Positions 37,226 to 49,044 of a DNA stretch of 64,000 nucleotides are shown here, one piece after another (position 1 is the first letter of the stretch; the number at the start of each line of letters is the position of its first letter). A model generated the notes under the pieces. It had not been told where the DNA came from, did not search any database, and saw only the letters and a program-made list of their open reading frames with translations. The stretch is from Cucumis sativus. Taxonomy: Eukaryota; Streptophyta; Magnoliopsida; Cucurbitales; Cucurbitaceae. The translations under genes were made by a program, and so were the position numbers. The stretch lies in contig NC_026659.2 of NCBI RefSeq assembly GCF_000004075.3, positions 1,922,001 to 1,986,000 on the forward strand, read 5' to 3'.

Positions 37226-37648
37226 TTAAACAACAAATATCAATAATTTAACTAAACTATAGCTAGTCTGAATATTACTATTTAATTTGTCCAATACGTA
37301 TTTGGCTATGTCGTTGGCATAGTATCGCCATCGGAAAAAGCTGCCACCACCCTTGTCCACAAAAGCTTTCTTTTGGAGAAACATGTCGTCGTTGCCATCA
37401 CCGTTGCTGCAGTCGCCGGTTCCACACTTGCTGCAAACAGACCCGTCAAATTTACACTTTTTTCCAATCCATATGGAGGAGCTAAAAGTGTTGGGATTCA
37501 TGACAAATGCCCAATAATCATTATTGTCGTCCAAAGAATCAGTAAAAGGACCATTTTCGTGGACTTGGAAAGAAGCTGCATTGGAGAGGCCGAAATGGAA
37601 GGAGAAAAGAGAAACAACAAAGAGAAAAAAGAAAATGGGGGTTCCCAT
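37226..37648 (-). pseudogene. Divergent, truncated thaumatin-like gene
   Basis: A continuous 140-codon frame starts MGTPIFFFLFVVSLFSFHFG, a good signal peptide. The mature part is only loosely like thaumatin: AASFQVHENGPF replaces ATFxVxNNCPF and so loses Cys1. KKCKFDGSVCSKCGTGDC keeps Cys2-4. NDIAKYVLDKLN is paralogous to [12 protein letters not shown]. The frame then leaves the family and stops, and exon 2 is absent. With roughly 4 of the 16 cysteines it cannot form the normal disulphide-locked fold. It is either a decaying copy that kept an open frame or a small secreted derivative; decay is likelier. Confidence 0.65.
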
Positions 37649-37669
37649 GCATTTAGGGTAAAAAAACAT

Positions 37670-39414
37670 TATTATTTCAATGCGAAGTGGGGGATTTGAA
37701 CATAACTTTGTATGGTTTTGCTTTTAAGTTTCATCCAAACCTGGACGACTCATATCTATAAAAGATTTTGTTTCAGACATTTATGGTAGTGTTAGATTTT
37801 TTTCAACTGAAGCCAAAGTAGACTTTGATTTTTTGTGGATGGAACTAATGTGGAGGAAGTCTTGGTCTTTGGAACCAAAACGTGGAGTGCAAACTTACCA
37901 AAGTTGAAGGAAAACTTCCAAGTGTCAAGTCGGAATTAAATGCTTACTCAAAAGAAAAAAAAATGTTGGACCAAATTTGTGGTAAATTACTATTATGGAT
38001 TAATCAGTTTCATCACAGAGTGAAGTATAGATGGAAAAAAAATTAATACCCACTTTGAATTGATCAAAATACAAAAATGTCAACAAATTGACTCAATTTT
38101 TTAACCAACTTTGACTTAAAATAGATTAAAAGGTTATTTTCACCACCTCATACCCCTCAAATTAAGTTATAATAAAAGTTTAAAAAGATTTGAAATGCTT
38201 TTCTCTAGTATTCTTGGATTGTTGTACAAGTTGTTTCTCTATCTCTCTTTGTATATAACTTTTTACTTTTGATGAAATGCATATTCAGAATTGGAAGTAT
38301 GATACATGGTTCTAAGGATTTGTGTTAACCTAATTAAAATGTCTCAGACTCCATGATTTTTTTTCTTATAGTATTTTGTTAAAAAGTTTATGTATACTTC
38401 TATATAATACATGAAACATATAGGTTACCCATTTCACAAACTTTAACATCAATCATTATTGGGACTAAGCAATCTGTCAAAACCCATTTTGTTGGTCGCC
38501 GCCGAAATAGAGAAATTTACCAAATTTAGAGAATATTTGCATAAATTGATTAAACGATAAATATAAAATTTCCTAAAACCTCTAAACTTAAAAACAGAGA
38601 AGTTTTGTATAGAGAGAGAGATTAGAGACTTTTCTAAATTGAATTTTATTGAAAGACCTTTTTCCCTATCATCTTAAATGGATTTTGAAGGTGATCTCAC
38701 CCACTAGTCCTATTTTCTTTTCCAAATTCAAACTTGAAAAATACAAAAAAGAAAAAAAGAAATCCAAATTTTAAACTAACTCAGACTTCATCCTTATTAT
38801 TTAGGTTGAAAAGTCAAGTTTAATTTGGTTGTTGTAATTATTTAAACACCCCTACCTAGTATATCAAATTACATGCACCACTAATTCGTTTATATCAATT
38901 TTGATGTGTATAATTGATATGTCCCAACATCTTCTTTATACATTACCTTTTTTTTAAGAGAAACAAAAATCACTCCAAATATATGTATGGGATTTTCTAA
39001 ATGGAAAATTATTATAAATAGTAAAATTGTGGAAAATATTTATAAAATATTCTAAAATTTTAGATCATATATTTTAAATTTTGTTTTACAAGTAAATATG
39101 TTTGTTCATTTTGTTATATTGAAAATAGCTGCTAAATTCTTTTCTAAAATTTATCTTGTTTTTAACCAAATACATTGCAAAAGGCCGTCGTCAAATTGGT
39201 ATATGGAGAAAAAAAGTATTATTCATTATTCCATTGAGAATATATATATCATTTTGCACATCACTAAATAATGTGCTCATTTACCAACCATATCCAAATC
39301 TTATTACAAATTACACCATATATATACCTATATAAAAGGTATATAATATATATGGCAACTCTTTAACTATTCATGTAACGTTTGGTTTCCTTTTTATATC
39401 TATATAATCTGGTT
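37670..39414. other. AT-rich intergenic DNA, thaumatin-like cluster
   Basis: No ORF of note. The last 60 bp or so, downstream of the gene at 39415 (CATGTAACGTTTGGTT near 39373), match the equivalent position of the next paralogue (CATGTAACGTTTTGGTT near 42478), so the duplication included the 3' flank. Confidence 0.6.
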
Positions 39415-40180
39415 TTAAGGGCAGAAAACAACCCTATAGTTGGTTCCCCCAGGGCAAGTGAATGTGCTGGTTGCATCATCTTTTGGGTAACTATATGCAT
39501 CTGGGCAACGATTCTTGAAGAACCTAGAGTAATCCGTCGGCCCACAGCTGCTGTTTGGGGCCGTGCAGCAGTATCGATCCCCGCCGAACACAGTACACGG
39601 GTTGTTACACCCTCCAGGAGCCCTAAGCTCGTTCGGGCACTGCCCGTTGATGTCCGCAGTGCACCTTTAATATACAAAGAATATTAATAGAATTACATTA
39701 AGTTTTATCGTAACTTTTGTCAACATAAGCATTTGAATTTAATGATAATTTAACATACCTGATGCCACGAGCGCATCCGCCAGAAGTTGGACTGAACTCC
39801 ATAGGGACGTTAAACCCATCGATGAGAGAGATATCGAAGAAGTCTAAGTTATTGAATTGATTCAACGCATATTCGGCAAGGGTATTCGGCGGAGTACCGT
39901 AAGCTTGGCATTGGAGGAGGCCACCACAATCACCGGTCTGACATCTACCACGGCCCGAACCGTCGAAGTTGCAGTTAGTTCGAGCCCAAATACGAGCAGC
40001 AACAGTGCCGGGATTCACGTTAAGTGTCCAAACATCGTTCTGATTAAGTCGTCGTCCGCCACCGGGTACGGCAGCAGCCCAAACAGCGAAGGGGCAGTTG
40101 TTGCGGATTTGAAAAGTAGCTGCATGGCTGTGAGGAAAGAAAGAAAGAAAGAAGAGAAAGCAAATATAAGAGATGGCCAT
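39415..40180 (-). CDS. Thaumatin-like protein (PR-5/osmotin type), more basic copy
   Basis: Two exons on the minus strand, 40180-39759 and 39664-39415, joined in phase 2 to a 223-aa precursor. The ATG at 40180 puts a standard signal peptide ([20 protein letters not shown]) before the mature start [11 protein letters not shown]; an ATG seven codons upstream is less likely. All 16 cysteines of the large thaumatin-like family are present. The family signature region [14 protein letters not shown] is intact, and the acidic-cleft residues seen include Arg in WARTNC, Asp in LIDGF and Glu in PMEF. The protein ends at VVFCP with no C-terminal vacuolar extension, so an apoplastic destination is inferred. 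Family members bind fungal wall or membrane components and are induced by pathogens and osmotic stress. It has more Arg than its neighbour at 42524. Confidence 0.93.
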
Positions 40181-40242
40181 TTGAGGGAAGTTATATGACA
40201 ATGTTTATCTATGGAGAATATGAAGAAATCCAAATATGGTGT

Positions 40243-40249
40243 TTTTATA
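40243..40249 (-). promoter_or_regulatory. TATA box of the thaumatin-like gene
   Basis: The minus strand reads TATAAAA about 63 bp upstream of the ATG. The same ATTATAAAAACACCA context occurs upstream of the paralogue at 42524. Confidence 0.65.
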
Positions 40250-42523
40250 ATAGGGAAATTGGGAAAAGGAGCAAGAAGATTTGAAGATAAAAATGAAATT
40301 CTAGTTTAATTAATTAATATATTTGTAGCACACGTTATTAAACTGCCTAAATTTTATAAATAAAATACTTAGACCATTTTAAGTTTGGTCTAACCATACA
40401 ATATAAAAATTAAAATTAAGGTAGAAAAAGGAAAACAAATTTCATTATCGTGGTTAGACAACTAAATAGAATACATAAAGATACATAATGTATTATCTTA
40501 TATCTAAGTATTTTTAATTTCAATTTTATATATGAAAGATGAACTCGTGGGTTTTTAGTTGTAGGAGATAAAAAAAAATATTTTGTGCATTTTAGGTTCT
40601 ACCTAACTTAGAATAGTTTGTTCAAGTTGATGAAAACGATCCTTTACTATGTGAAAAGACTTTTCGTTTCTTTTTATTTTCTTTTATTGAAATAATAAGA
40701 AATTTTTAGAATTGGAGGTGGAGGAAATTAATTGCAAGAAAAGTCTGAAGAAGATTTATAGTTGCGTGAATTTTACGGAGTCTTTATTTCTTTTTAGCAA
40801 ATTTACTAGTTCTACTTGCATTAAATTAATTAATAAAAGGAGTTATGATTGGATGACAATTATTTTCCTCTATAGAGATTATTTATTTTCAATAATCTAT
40901 ATTAAGACTTTTCAAATCTCAAGTGTTTGAAGAGAGCGAGAAATAGAATCATAATTAAATATTAACTATTGAAGATATTTTTAAAAAGAAGAATTAACTA
41001 AATTGAGTTATGTTTATCTCTTTAAAATCTTTAGATGAATAATACCTTAATAATAATTTTATAAAGTTTTAGAAAATCATTAAATTTTGTTTCATACCCT
41101 TTTGATCTTTGAATTTTAAAAAGTGAGAGTTTATTTGTATATCTTATTTCATAACTATCTAATTTTTAAAAATTTAATCTATAAACACCGTTTTTCTTTT
41201 TAAGTAATCAACTTTACTGGAAATTATTAACTCGTGTTTGCACATTTTAAGATTATATTTAAATTTTGGGTAAATTTGGTGCTTTTATTGATATATAAGT
41301 TAGCATTATTAGGCTGAGTAATTTGAGTCTTGGTTGGGTAGAGAAAGGAAGCTTGATGAAGATATTTAATAAAGTATTACAATTTCTATATATTTATGCA
41401 AACTAGAGGTTTTTCTTTTTATACAAAAAAATAAAAATAATAATTGATGTAGATTTTCAAACAATGAAATTGTCATTTATTTTATTTCATATACTTTATT
41501 AGAAAAAAACCCATTTTATAAAGGAAAATTTTCGTGAATAGAAAAAAGAGAAATAATTTTAATATTTTTACAATATATGAAAATGCATCGGTTAGATTTA
41601 GTAATATTTAATAAATAATTTCAATATTTTTACAATATATGAAAATGACTCCCATATATAACTATTTTTTTTTTGTAAACAAACTTATGATTAAGAGATT
41701 GTTTGGTAAACATTAAACCTTCAATAAAGTAACTATTCAATTTTTTGTTTTTATTTTTTTTTGAAAAGGAAGCCTGCAAGCACACGATAAACTGAAATTT
41801 GAAAACTAAAAAAATATTAGTTTTAAAATTTTGTGTTTTATTTTTTTAAAATTTTGATTAAGAATGCAAAAATGCAAACTATTATATAAAAATAAGAAGA
41901 AAAATGAAATAGTCATTAAAGTAGAGTTTTTGAATTTTGAAAATTAAGCTTAAAATCTCACTTCATCTTTTAAAGTTTGTGGGCTACATTTGAAATGTGT
42001 TTTAAAAACCAAGTGAAAACTTTGGAAGAAAATAGTTTTAAAAATTTTATTTTTGTTTTTGAAATTTTGCAGCTCTTTTGCATACTTAAATTAGTTAATA
42101 TAGTTATAATTTTTTAAATCATAAATATTAATTTTGAAGATATAAAAATAAATTAAAATATCATTTTGGTTTCTATACTTTAAATTTGTTCAATTTTAAT
42201 TCACACATACAATTTTGTTCAATTTTAATTCGGATGTGCTTTCAATAAAACTTGAATTAAGTTGGTGGATCTTGTGTTGGATTGAACCATGGTTCAAAAT
42301 GGTATTAAGTATGTACATATAAAGAGTTTGAAAATATATATCGTAAAAAATTAAGGCAAACGTAATGGAAAGTTATTTAGTACTACGAGAAAGGAAAGCT
42401 ACAAATGTTGAAATATCTCAACATAATGTATATATAATAAATAAAGAGTAAACATATGAGAACTCTTAATTATTGATCATGTAACGTTTTGGTTCTATCT
42501 TTATTTATATAATATAGTGGTGC
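40250..42523. other. AT-rich intergenic DNA, upstream of the 39415 gene
   Basis: Parts of 40730-40930 (GTGAATTTTACGGAGTCT and following) match 43705-43860 upstream of the next paralogue, so the duplication extends at least 0.7 kb into the promoter. A short direct repeat AATATTTTTACAATATATGA lies at about 41569 and 41628. No gene was recognised. Confidence 0.6.
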
Positions 42524-43289
42524 TTAGGGGCAGAAGACGACCCTATAGTTGGTTCCCCCAGGGCAAGTGAATGTGCTGGTTGCATCGTCTTTTGGGTAAC
42601 TATATGCATCTGGGCACCTATCCTTGAAGAATCTTGAGTAATCCGTCGGCCCACAGCTGCTGTTCGGGTCGGTGCAGCAGTATTGATCACCACCGAACAC
42701 GGTGCACGGGTTGTTGCACCCTCCAGAAGCCCTAAGCTCGTTCGGGCACTGTCCATTGATGTCTGCATTGCAACTTTGCAAAGAACAAGAATAAACACAT
42801 TAAATTTATAATCGCAACTCATTAACTTGATCAGCTTTTGATAGTTAATTTACTAACATACCTGATGCCTCGACAATCACCAGATGTGGGGCTGAACTCC
42901 AATGGAACGTTAAACCCATCGACGAGAGAGATATCGAAGAAGTCCAAGTTATTGAATTGGTTCAACGCGTATTCAGCGAGGGTGTTGGGCGGACTGCCAT
43001 ATCCTTGGCACTGGAGGAGACCACCACAGTCGCCAGTCTCACATCCACCATTACCGGAATCGTCGAAGTTGCAATTAGTTCGAGCCCAAACACGTGCGGC
43101 AGCAGTGCCGGGATTCACGTCAAATATCCAAACATCGTTTTGATTGAGTTGTTGTCCGCCACCGGGTACGGCGGCAGCCCAAAGAGTGAAGGGGCAGTTG
43201 TTGTGGACTTCAAAAGTAGCTGCATGGGTGTGGGAATAGAAAGGAATAAGAGAAAGAAATAAGAGAAAACAAATGTTAGAGATACCCAT
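42524..43289 (-). CDS. Thaumatin-like protein (PR-5/osmotin type), more acidic copy
   Basis: Two exons, 43289-42862 and 42773-42524, with the intron at the same place and phase 2 as in the 39415 gene; the precursor is 225 aa. The start [17 protein letters not shown] gives a normal signal peptide, cleaved before [11 protein letters not shown]. Sixteen cysteines are present. Exon 2 differs from the paralogue at only about six or seven residues, exon 1 at about 22. Many of the changes remove Arg or add Asp/Glu: RR to QQ in the Gly loop, GSGRGRC to DSGNGGC, QTGDC to ETGDC. There is no vacuolar tail. It is a tandem duplicate with a conserved promoter. The likely role is extracellular defence or osmotic stress. 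Confidence 0.93.
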
Positions 43290-43336
43290 TTTGAGGAAAT
43301 ATGGAGAATTTATGAAGAGATCCAAATTTATGGTGT

Positions 43337-43343
43337 TTTTATA
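43337..43343 (-). promoter_or_regulatory. TATA box of the second thaumatin-like gene
   Basis: The minus strand reads TATAAAA 48 bp upstream of the ATG, in the same ATTATAAAAACACCA context as the paralogue. Confidence 0.65.
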
Positions 43344-46210
43344 ATAGAGAAATAGGGGGAAAGACCAATCATTTTAAGATATAAAACTTTGGATTAATTT
43401 ATTAATATACAGTGGCACATATTCCTAAACTGTCTTTATTTTATCAAGCAGTACACATTTTGGTTTCATTTACAAAGAAAAAAAAAACATTTCACATAGT
43501 AAATTGTTAATTATGGTAAGTAGGGAGAGATGAGATGCATGAACATAAGTTCGTTTTGTAACACATACATTTTTCTTCTTCTTTTTAATTGATTGTGTTT
43601 TTCGTTTGAATTGAAGCATAACAATTAGAGATAATTGAGAGATTATTCGTGTGTTAACAAGTTATATTTTATTTAATTGTGAAATTAAAAAGACTTTGAG
43701 TTTGCATGAATTTTACGGAGCCTAATATTAATTTAAGCAAAATAATGTCTCCATTTGCACTAATTCAAAAGTATAAGTTAGGGTTGGATCACAATTTTGC
43801 TCTAGAGGTAATGGGAAGTTTCTAATTGAGACTATTCAAAGCCCTAGTCTTTGAAGATTTAAAGAAAGAACCATAATTAAATGTTAATTATATGTTGTCA
43901 TAGTCGTTATATTTTTTTAATTTGCATCCTTAATTACCTACACGAGTAAGAACTAATCTTGACTAAAGACGAAGATCAATTCTTTGAAGAAAATTTAGTT
44001 GAAAGAATAACGAGGTATTAGATGATTATATTATTTGAGTGTATAAATACTCTATAAAATCATTTTTTTCAACTTATAAATACTTTTTTTAATCTAAAAG
44101 TTTATTTATTTTGTTATCTATTTTCACCCATATTTTCAAATACTAAGTCAAAATTTGAACAAATATATAGTATATATGTAAACAAAATAATAATTTTTTT
44201 TATAAAATAATACTAAGAATTCAAATTATTGTGAATAATAAATCCTAACTCACTTAATTATTTACCAAAGTAGTAAAATTTTAATTTCTATCTATAGATC
44301 TAGATAAATATTTATTACTTTTAATGATATATATTTTTCAACATTTAAAATATGTATTTTTTTAATTTATTTAAAACCTCAAAGCTTGTGTTGAATAGAA
44401 AAATTAATTAGGGTTTATAAACCTCAAACCTGAAAAGTATCAATTGGGTATTTTTCTTTCAAATTTGTAGTTCATATATTAAAGATTTTTAAAACTATTA
44501 TATTTTTTCAAACAAAATTTCATTAAGAATATTTTGTTAATTTTGTTATTTTGACCATTTTTTTTCTTATTTTTCTACTCAAAATATTTTTTAAAATAAA
44601 AAAAAAATATTCACGCAAAATCTTGAATTTTGTGAGTGATAGAGACTAATAAATTTCTATCACTATCAATCCATGCTATTGATAAAAGTATATCAGTAAC
44701 TATTAATGTTTATTGTTATATAAGAATCTGAAAATTTTGTTATGTTGTAAATATTTTGTTAAATTTGTTATTTCTGTCTCTAGTTTTTTTATTTTTTTTT
44801 TGTTGTCAATGAATATATGTATGTATATGTACATTTGGAGAGTTGTAAAAATTAACAAATTAGAGAAAATATTTACGAGCTATAGTAAAATTTCAATTTA
44901 TCAATAACAAACATTTGATAGTAAATGATATTGGCATTGATATAGTTGGCGATAAAATGATATCACTAGCTATCATTGATATAATTCAAAAAATTTGTTA
45001 TAACTAGTAAATATTTTAATTTACTATATATATATATATATATATTTTGCTTTTTACGTTAAAATATACATATAACTTAATATTTTAACATGCTATATAT
45101 AACAAATAAAAATTAAACTTACGTGCTTTTTATCCTAAATTTAAAATAGGTAATTGTTAGTCAACTAAATTATAATCATGTTCATCAAAGCAACATAATT
45201 AAAATGTTCTCATGGAATTGCTGATTTTTCTTTTTTTTTTTTTTGTTAATCTACTTAGAAATATGTAATTTTTATTTGTTATATATAGCATGTTAAACAT
45301 ATCTTGTATAACTAACTTAAGGTGAGCTCAAGTAATAATGTTTATTTATCTTTTTTTAGGAGAGTGAATAACTAATTATATATTTTTATATTTTTTTCGA
45401 TTATACTCGTTTTTTATTTGAGTTCAATCAATTTTCAAAAGTAAAAGATATTATTTTAGTTGGTGTACTTTTGTTTATTTATTTTAATCTTTATATTCTT
45501 TTAACTTTAGTTTTATTTAGTTATTGTATTTAGAACTAACAAAGATTAAAATAAAAACTTTTTGAAAGGAAACTGAAAATTTGAAAATAGAAAAATAGTG
45601 TTTAGTCATACAAACTTTGGTAAGGATATAGGTGTCTGTTGCTTAGAGTTGAAGTTTAATCACATTTTTCTCACTTCTATTGTTTACTGTTCTCTAGAAA
45701 ATGACTTTGGATCTCTATCTCTTCTCCACCACTACTAAACTTAAAAAATAAAAGAAACCAAAATCCAAATATAGATTTAATTAAACGAAAAAATGGAGAG
45801 TTTGCTCCAAAATAAAAAATGAGTTGAGGATTTATATTCACGAAATAAAGGGATAAGGAAGGAATGTTGTGGATTTGATAGATAGGGTACTATGGAAGAT
45901 CTGTAAGCTCAAACGTGTGCTACACCATCTACTTTAGCGCGTTTGAAACATTTGATAGCGCGCCAACAAAACCGAACTGAGAAAAGAAGACGAGAAAACA
46001 CTGTTTGTATAAACAGATTTTGAAGATCTTTCCATTAAAAACCTCGCCCTTTTTTGGCCTTCTTATCCAAACCCCATTTCTCTTCATCTCTTCTTTCAGA
46101 TCTCCCACTTCTCAATTCCCCATAAAATATTCCCTCCTTCTCTCTTTTTCATTTCAACTCCCCCTTTTGTCCATTCTGATTCAGTCTTCATTTGTATCGT
46201 TTCTCTCTAA
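43344..46210. other. AT-rich intergenic DNA and epimerase promoter
   Basis: To about 45600 there is only low-complexity AT-rich DNA with a (TA)n run at 45023-45045. From about 45860 the sequence is more mixed. About 46010-46210 is CT-rich and reads like the 5' UTR of the epimerase gene. Confidence 0.6.
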
Positions 46211-48178
46211 ATGGGGAGCTTACAACGGACGATTCTCGTCACTGGTGGGGCTGGATTCATCGGCACTCACACTGTTGTTCAGCTTCTTAAAGAAGGGTTT
46301 AGGGTGTCCATTCTCGACAATCTTGATAATTCGGTTCTTGAAGCTGTCGATCGGGTTAGGGAATTGGTCGGCCCGAAGCTTTCGCAGAATCTTGAGTTTA
46401 ATTTGGTGTGTTTTCTTGGTGGGGTTTCGGTTTAATTTGGGAATATGCGCATGTTTTCTCTTCATGTTAATTGGGTTTCTTGGATTTTGTCACTTCTTTT
46501 GTTTGAAGGGAGACTTGAGAAAGAAGGAGGATATAGAGAATTTGTTTTCCAAGACGAGGTATGAGCATTGAAATTTTGATTCTGTTTCAGTTCCTATGAA
46601 CTTGTTTGATTCTGTTTTGAGTTGTTGTTTGTGAGTTGGGGTTGTTTCTTTTTAGATTTGATGCTGTTATTCATTTTGCTGGTCTTAAAGCTGTTGGGGA
46701 GAGTGTTGCTTTCCCACGTAGATATTTCGATAATAATCTTGTTGGAACCATCAATCTCTATGAGGTTATGGCGAAATATAATTGCAAGAAGGTAAAGATT
46801 GTTCTTTGTTTCATTTTTTAATCATTGATCAGTTTCCTTTTTATGCTTTTGATTTTTGATCTTCCTAAATGTGTTTGTGAATAGATGGTTTTCTCGTCAT
46901 CGGCAACTGTTTATGGTCAGCCTGAGAAAATTCCGTGTGTTGAGGATTTTGAATTAGTAGCATTGAATCCTTACGGTCGGACGAAGGTTCTATTTCACTT
47001 ACACACACGTTGATGTTTCTTTTTATGAATTTGGGAGACTGCCTGATGGAGAATAAGTTCTTGCATTGCTGGGAATTTTCTGATTGGAAGGTTTACATGT
47101 TTTTAATAGCTTTTCTTGGAAGAGATTGCTCGAGACATTCAAAAAGCAGAGCCCGGTTGGGGAATCATCTTGTTGAGATACTTCAACCCTGTTGGGGCTC
47201 ATGAGAGTGGTACAATTGGTGAAGATCCAAAGGGTATTCCTAACAACCTAATGCCTTACATTCAGCAAGTCGCAGTTGGTAGACTACCGGAGCTCAATGT
47301 ATATGGTCATGACTATCCAACAAAAGACGGCAGTGCTGTAAGTACTTCTATCGTTGTTGCTAAGAGTGTGATTCCAATGGTGTTGCCATAGACTCGTAGA
47401 TGGTGAATTTTTTAAATCTCTACGATAGTTATCCATATAACATTGGCCATTTCATTCCTTCACGTTGTCTTCTTTTAACTATTGGATCATCCGTACATAG
47501 TTATTACTGATTCAAAACTAGATTTATTTGATAATGTTGGATGATTAGGTCCGAGACTATATCCATGTTATGGACTTAGCCGATGGCCACATTGCTGCTC
47601 TTCGAAAACTTTTTATAAATGAAGACATAGGTAGCCATTTTCCTCCAACAATGTATTGAAATTGTTCAAGAAGTTCCAAACTAAGAACGACATTATCTAC
47701 ATTTTGTGTTGTAGGGTGCACTGCCTACAATTTGGGGACTGGACAGGGCACATCCGTGTTAGAAATGGTTGCAGCATTTGAGAAGGCCTCGGGCAAGGTT
47801 TGTATGTGTGTGTGTGTTCATCCTCTCTTTCAGCTCTTTTTTTTAAAAGTTTTATGGCGGACTTGTCCATAATCTTCTGTTTTGTTGTTCTTATTGTACA
47901 GAAAATCCCTATAAAACTATGCCCAAGGAGGCCTGGTGATGCAACGGCGGTGTATGCATCGACAGAGAAAGCCAAGAGAGAACTCGGCTGGATGTAAGCA
48001 ACCAATCTAGTCTTTGTAAAGATCTCAAACACATTTGGGTATGAGTTTGGTTGGATTGATGGATTGGTTTCTTTTGGTGTTTGATTATTTCAGGGCAAAA
48101 TATGGCGTAGAGGAAATGTGTAGGGACCAATGGAAGTGGGCAAGCAGCAATCCATGGGGTTACCAAAAGAAACCTTAA
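46211..48178 (+). CDS. UGE: UDP-glucose 4-epimerase (UGE1/UGE3 type)
   Basis: Nine exons: 46211-46405, 46509-46558, 46656-46791, 46885-46986, 47110-47337, 47549-47630, 47715-47797, 47902-47993 and 48094-48178. They join in frame to 350 aa, the normal length. It interconverts UDP-glucose and UDP-galactose in the cytosol with bound NAD, feeding cell-wall and galactolipid synthesis. The NAD-binding motif [10 protein letters not shown] lies at residues 12-21. The catalytic set of the short-chain dehydrogenase fold is present: Ser in SSSATVYG (about 132-133), Tyr157 and Lys161 in NPYGRTK. Other signatures are [51 protein letters not shown] and [11 protein letters not shown]. Intron and exon sizes match the plant UGE1/3 pattern. 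I cannot place it on the UGE1 versus UGE3 side by eye. Confidence 0.95.
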
Positions 48179-48860
48179 AAAGTACATACTCCTTTCATAC
48201 CTCTGCACAACTACTCAATAAGAAACCTCACAAGAAAGAGCTTTTACCTTGCTTTGGTTCTCAAGTTCTTCACCCCAATCCCCATCTTTGGTTCAAGATA
48301 TACTTCAATAGATATTTATCGTTATTCCTTTTTCTTTTAATTTTACCCTTAATCTACAGTAAATGTTACAAAACTTTCCTTTCATGTTAACGTTTGGTAT
48401 AAAGTTGAGTTTGGAATACTAATATAATTTATGTGTTTCAAGTTACATTTTTTTTTTCTTTTTGTTTGTCTAAATTTCTCTTGAAAAGATAAAGAAACTC
48501 TGAAAAGTCTACTTTAGTAGTACATACAATTGAGATTTTCTAACTTATTGAAATACATCTCCCTCCACAAAGGGTTAACCAACTCATAAATACACATTGT
48601 ATTAAATTGAAATGGTGGGTCAACTTGCTAAATTTATAAATGCAGAATCAACTTTCATATGTAATCTTCTATTTAAAGAAAAATCCTTCCAAAATATTGA
48701 AAGAGTTCATGGAATGGAAAGAGGTATGAATATGTATAAAGGATTTGAAAGAATAATGGAATTCAAGGGGGAATGTAATATGTATATAAATTATTTATTA
48801 AAATGTTAAGTTTGATTAAACCTCAGAAATGGTTTGAAGGGAAAGGAGAGTACGAAAGGG
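48179..48860. other. Epimerase 3' UTR and intergenic DNA
   Basis: The first 200-300 bp are probably 3' UTR. No further gene was recognised before the purine-rich region upstream of the heat-shock factor gene. Confidence 0.6.
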
Positions 48861-49004
48861 AGAAGCGGGCCATAAAAAGGGCCCAAAGAGAAAAGGGGTA
48901 AAAGAGGAAAGAAGGTTTGGGGAGAGGAAGGTTCTGGAGAAGAAGGGAAAGAAATATAAAAGAAAAGAAAAGAAAAGAAAAGAAATGAAGAGGGGAGAAG
49001 GGAT

Positions 49005-49044
<40 letters not shown>

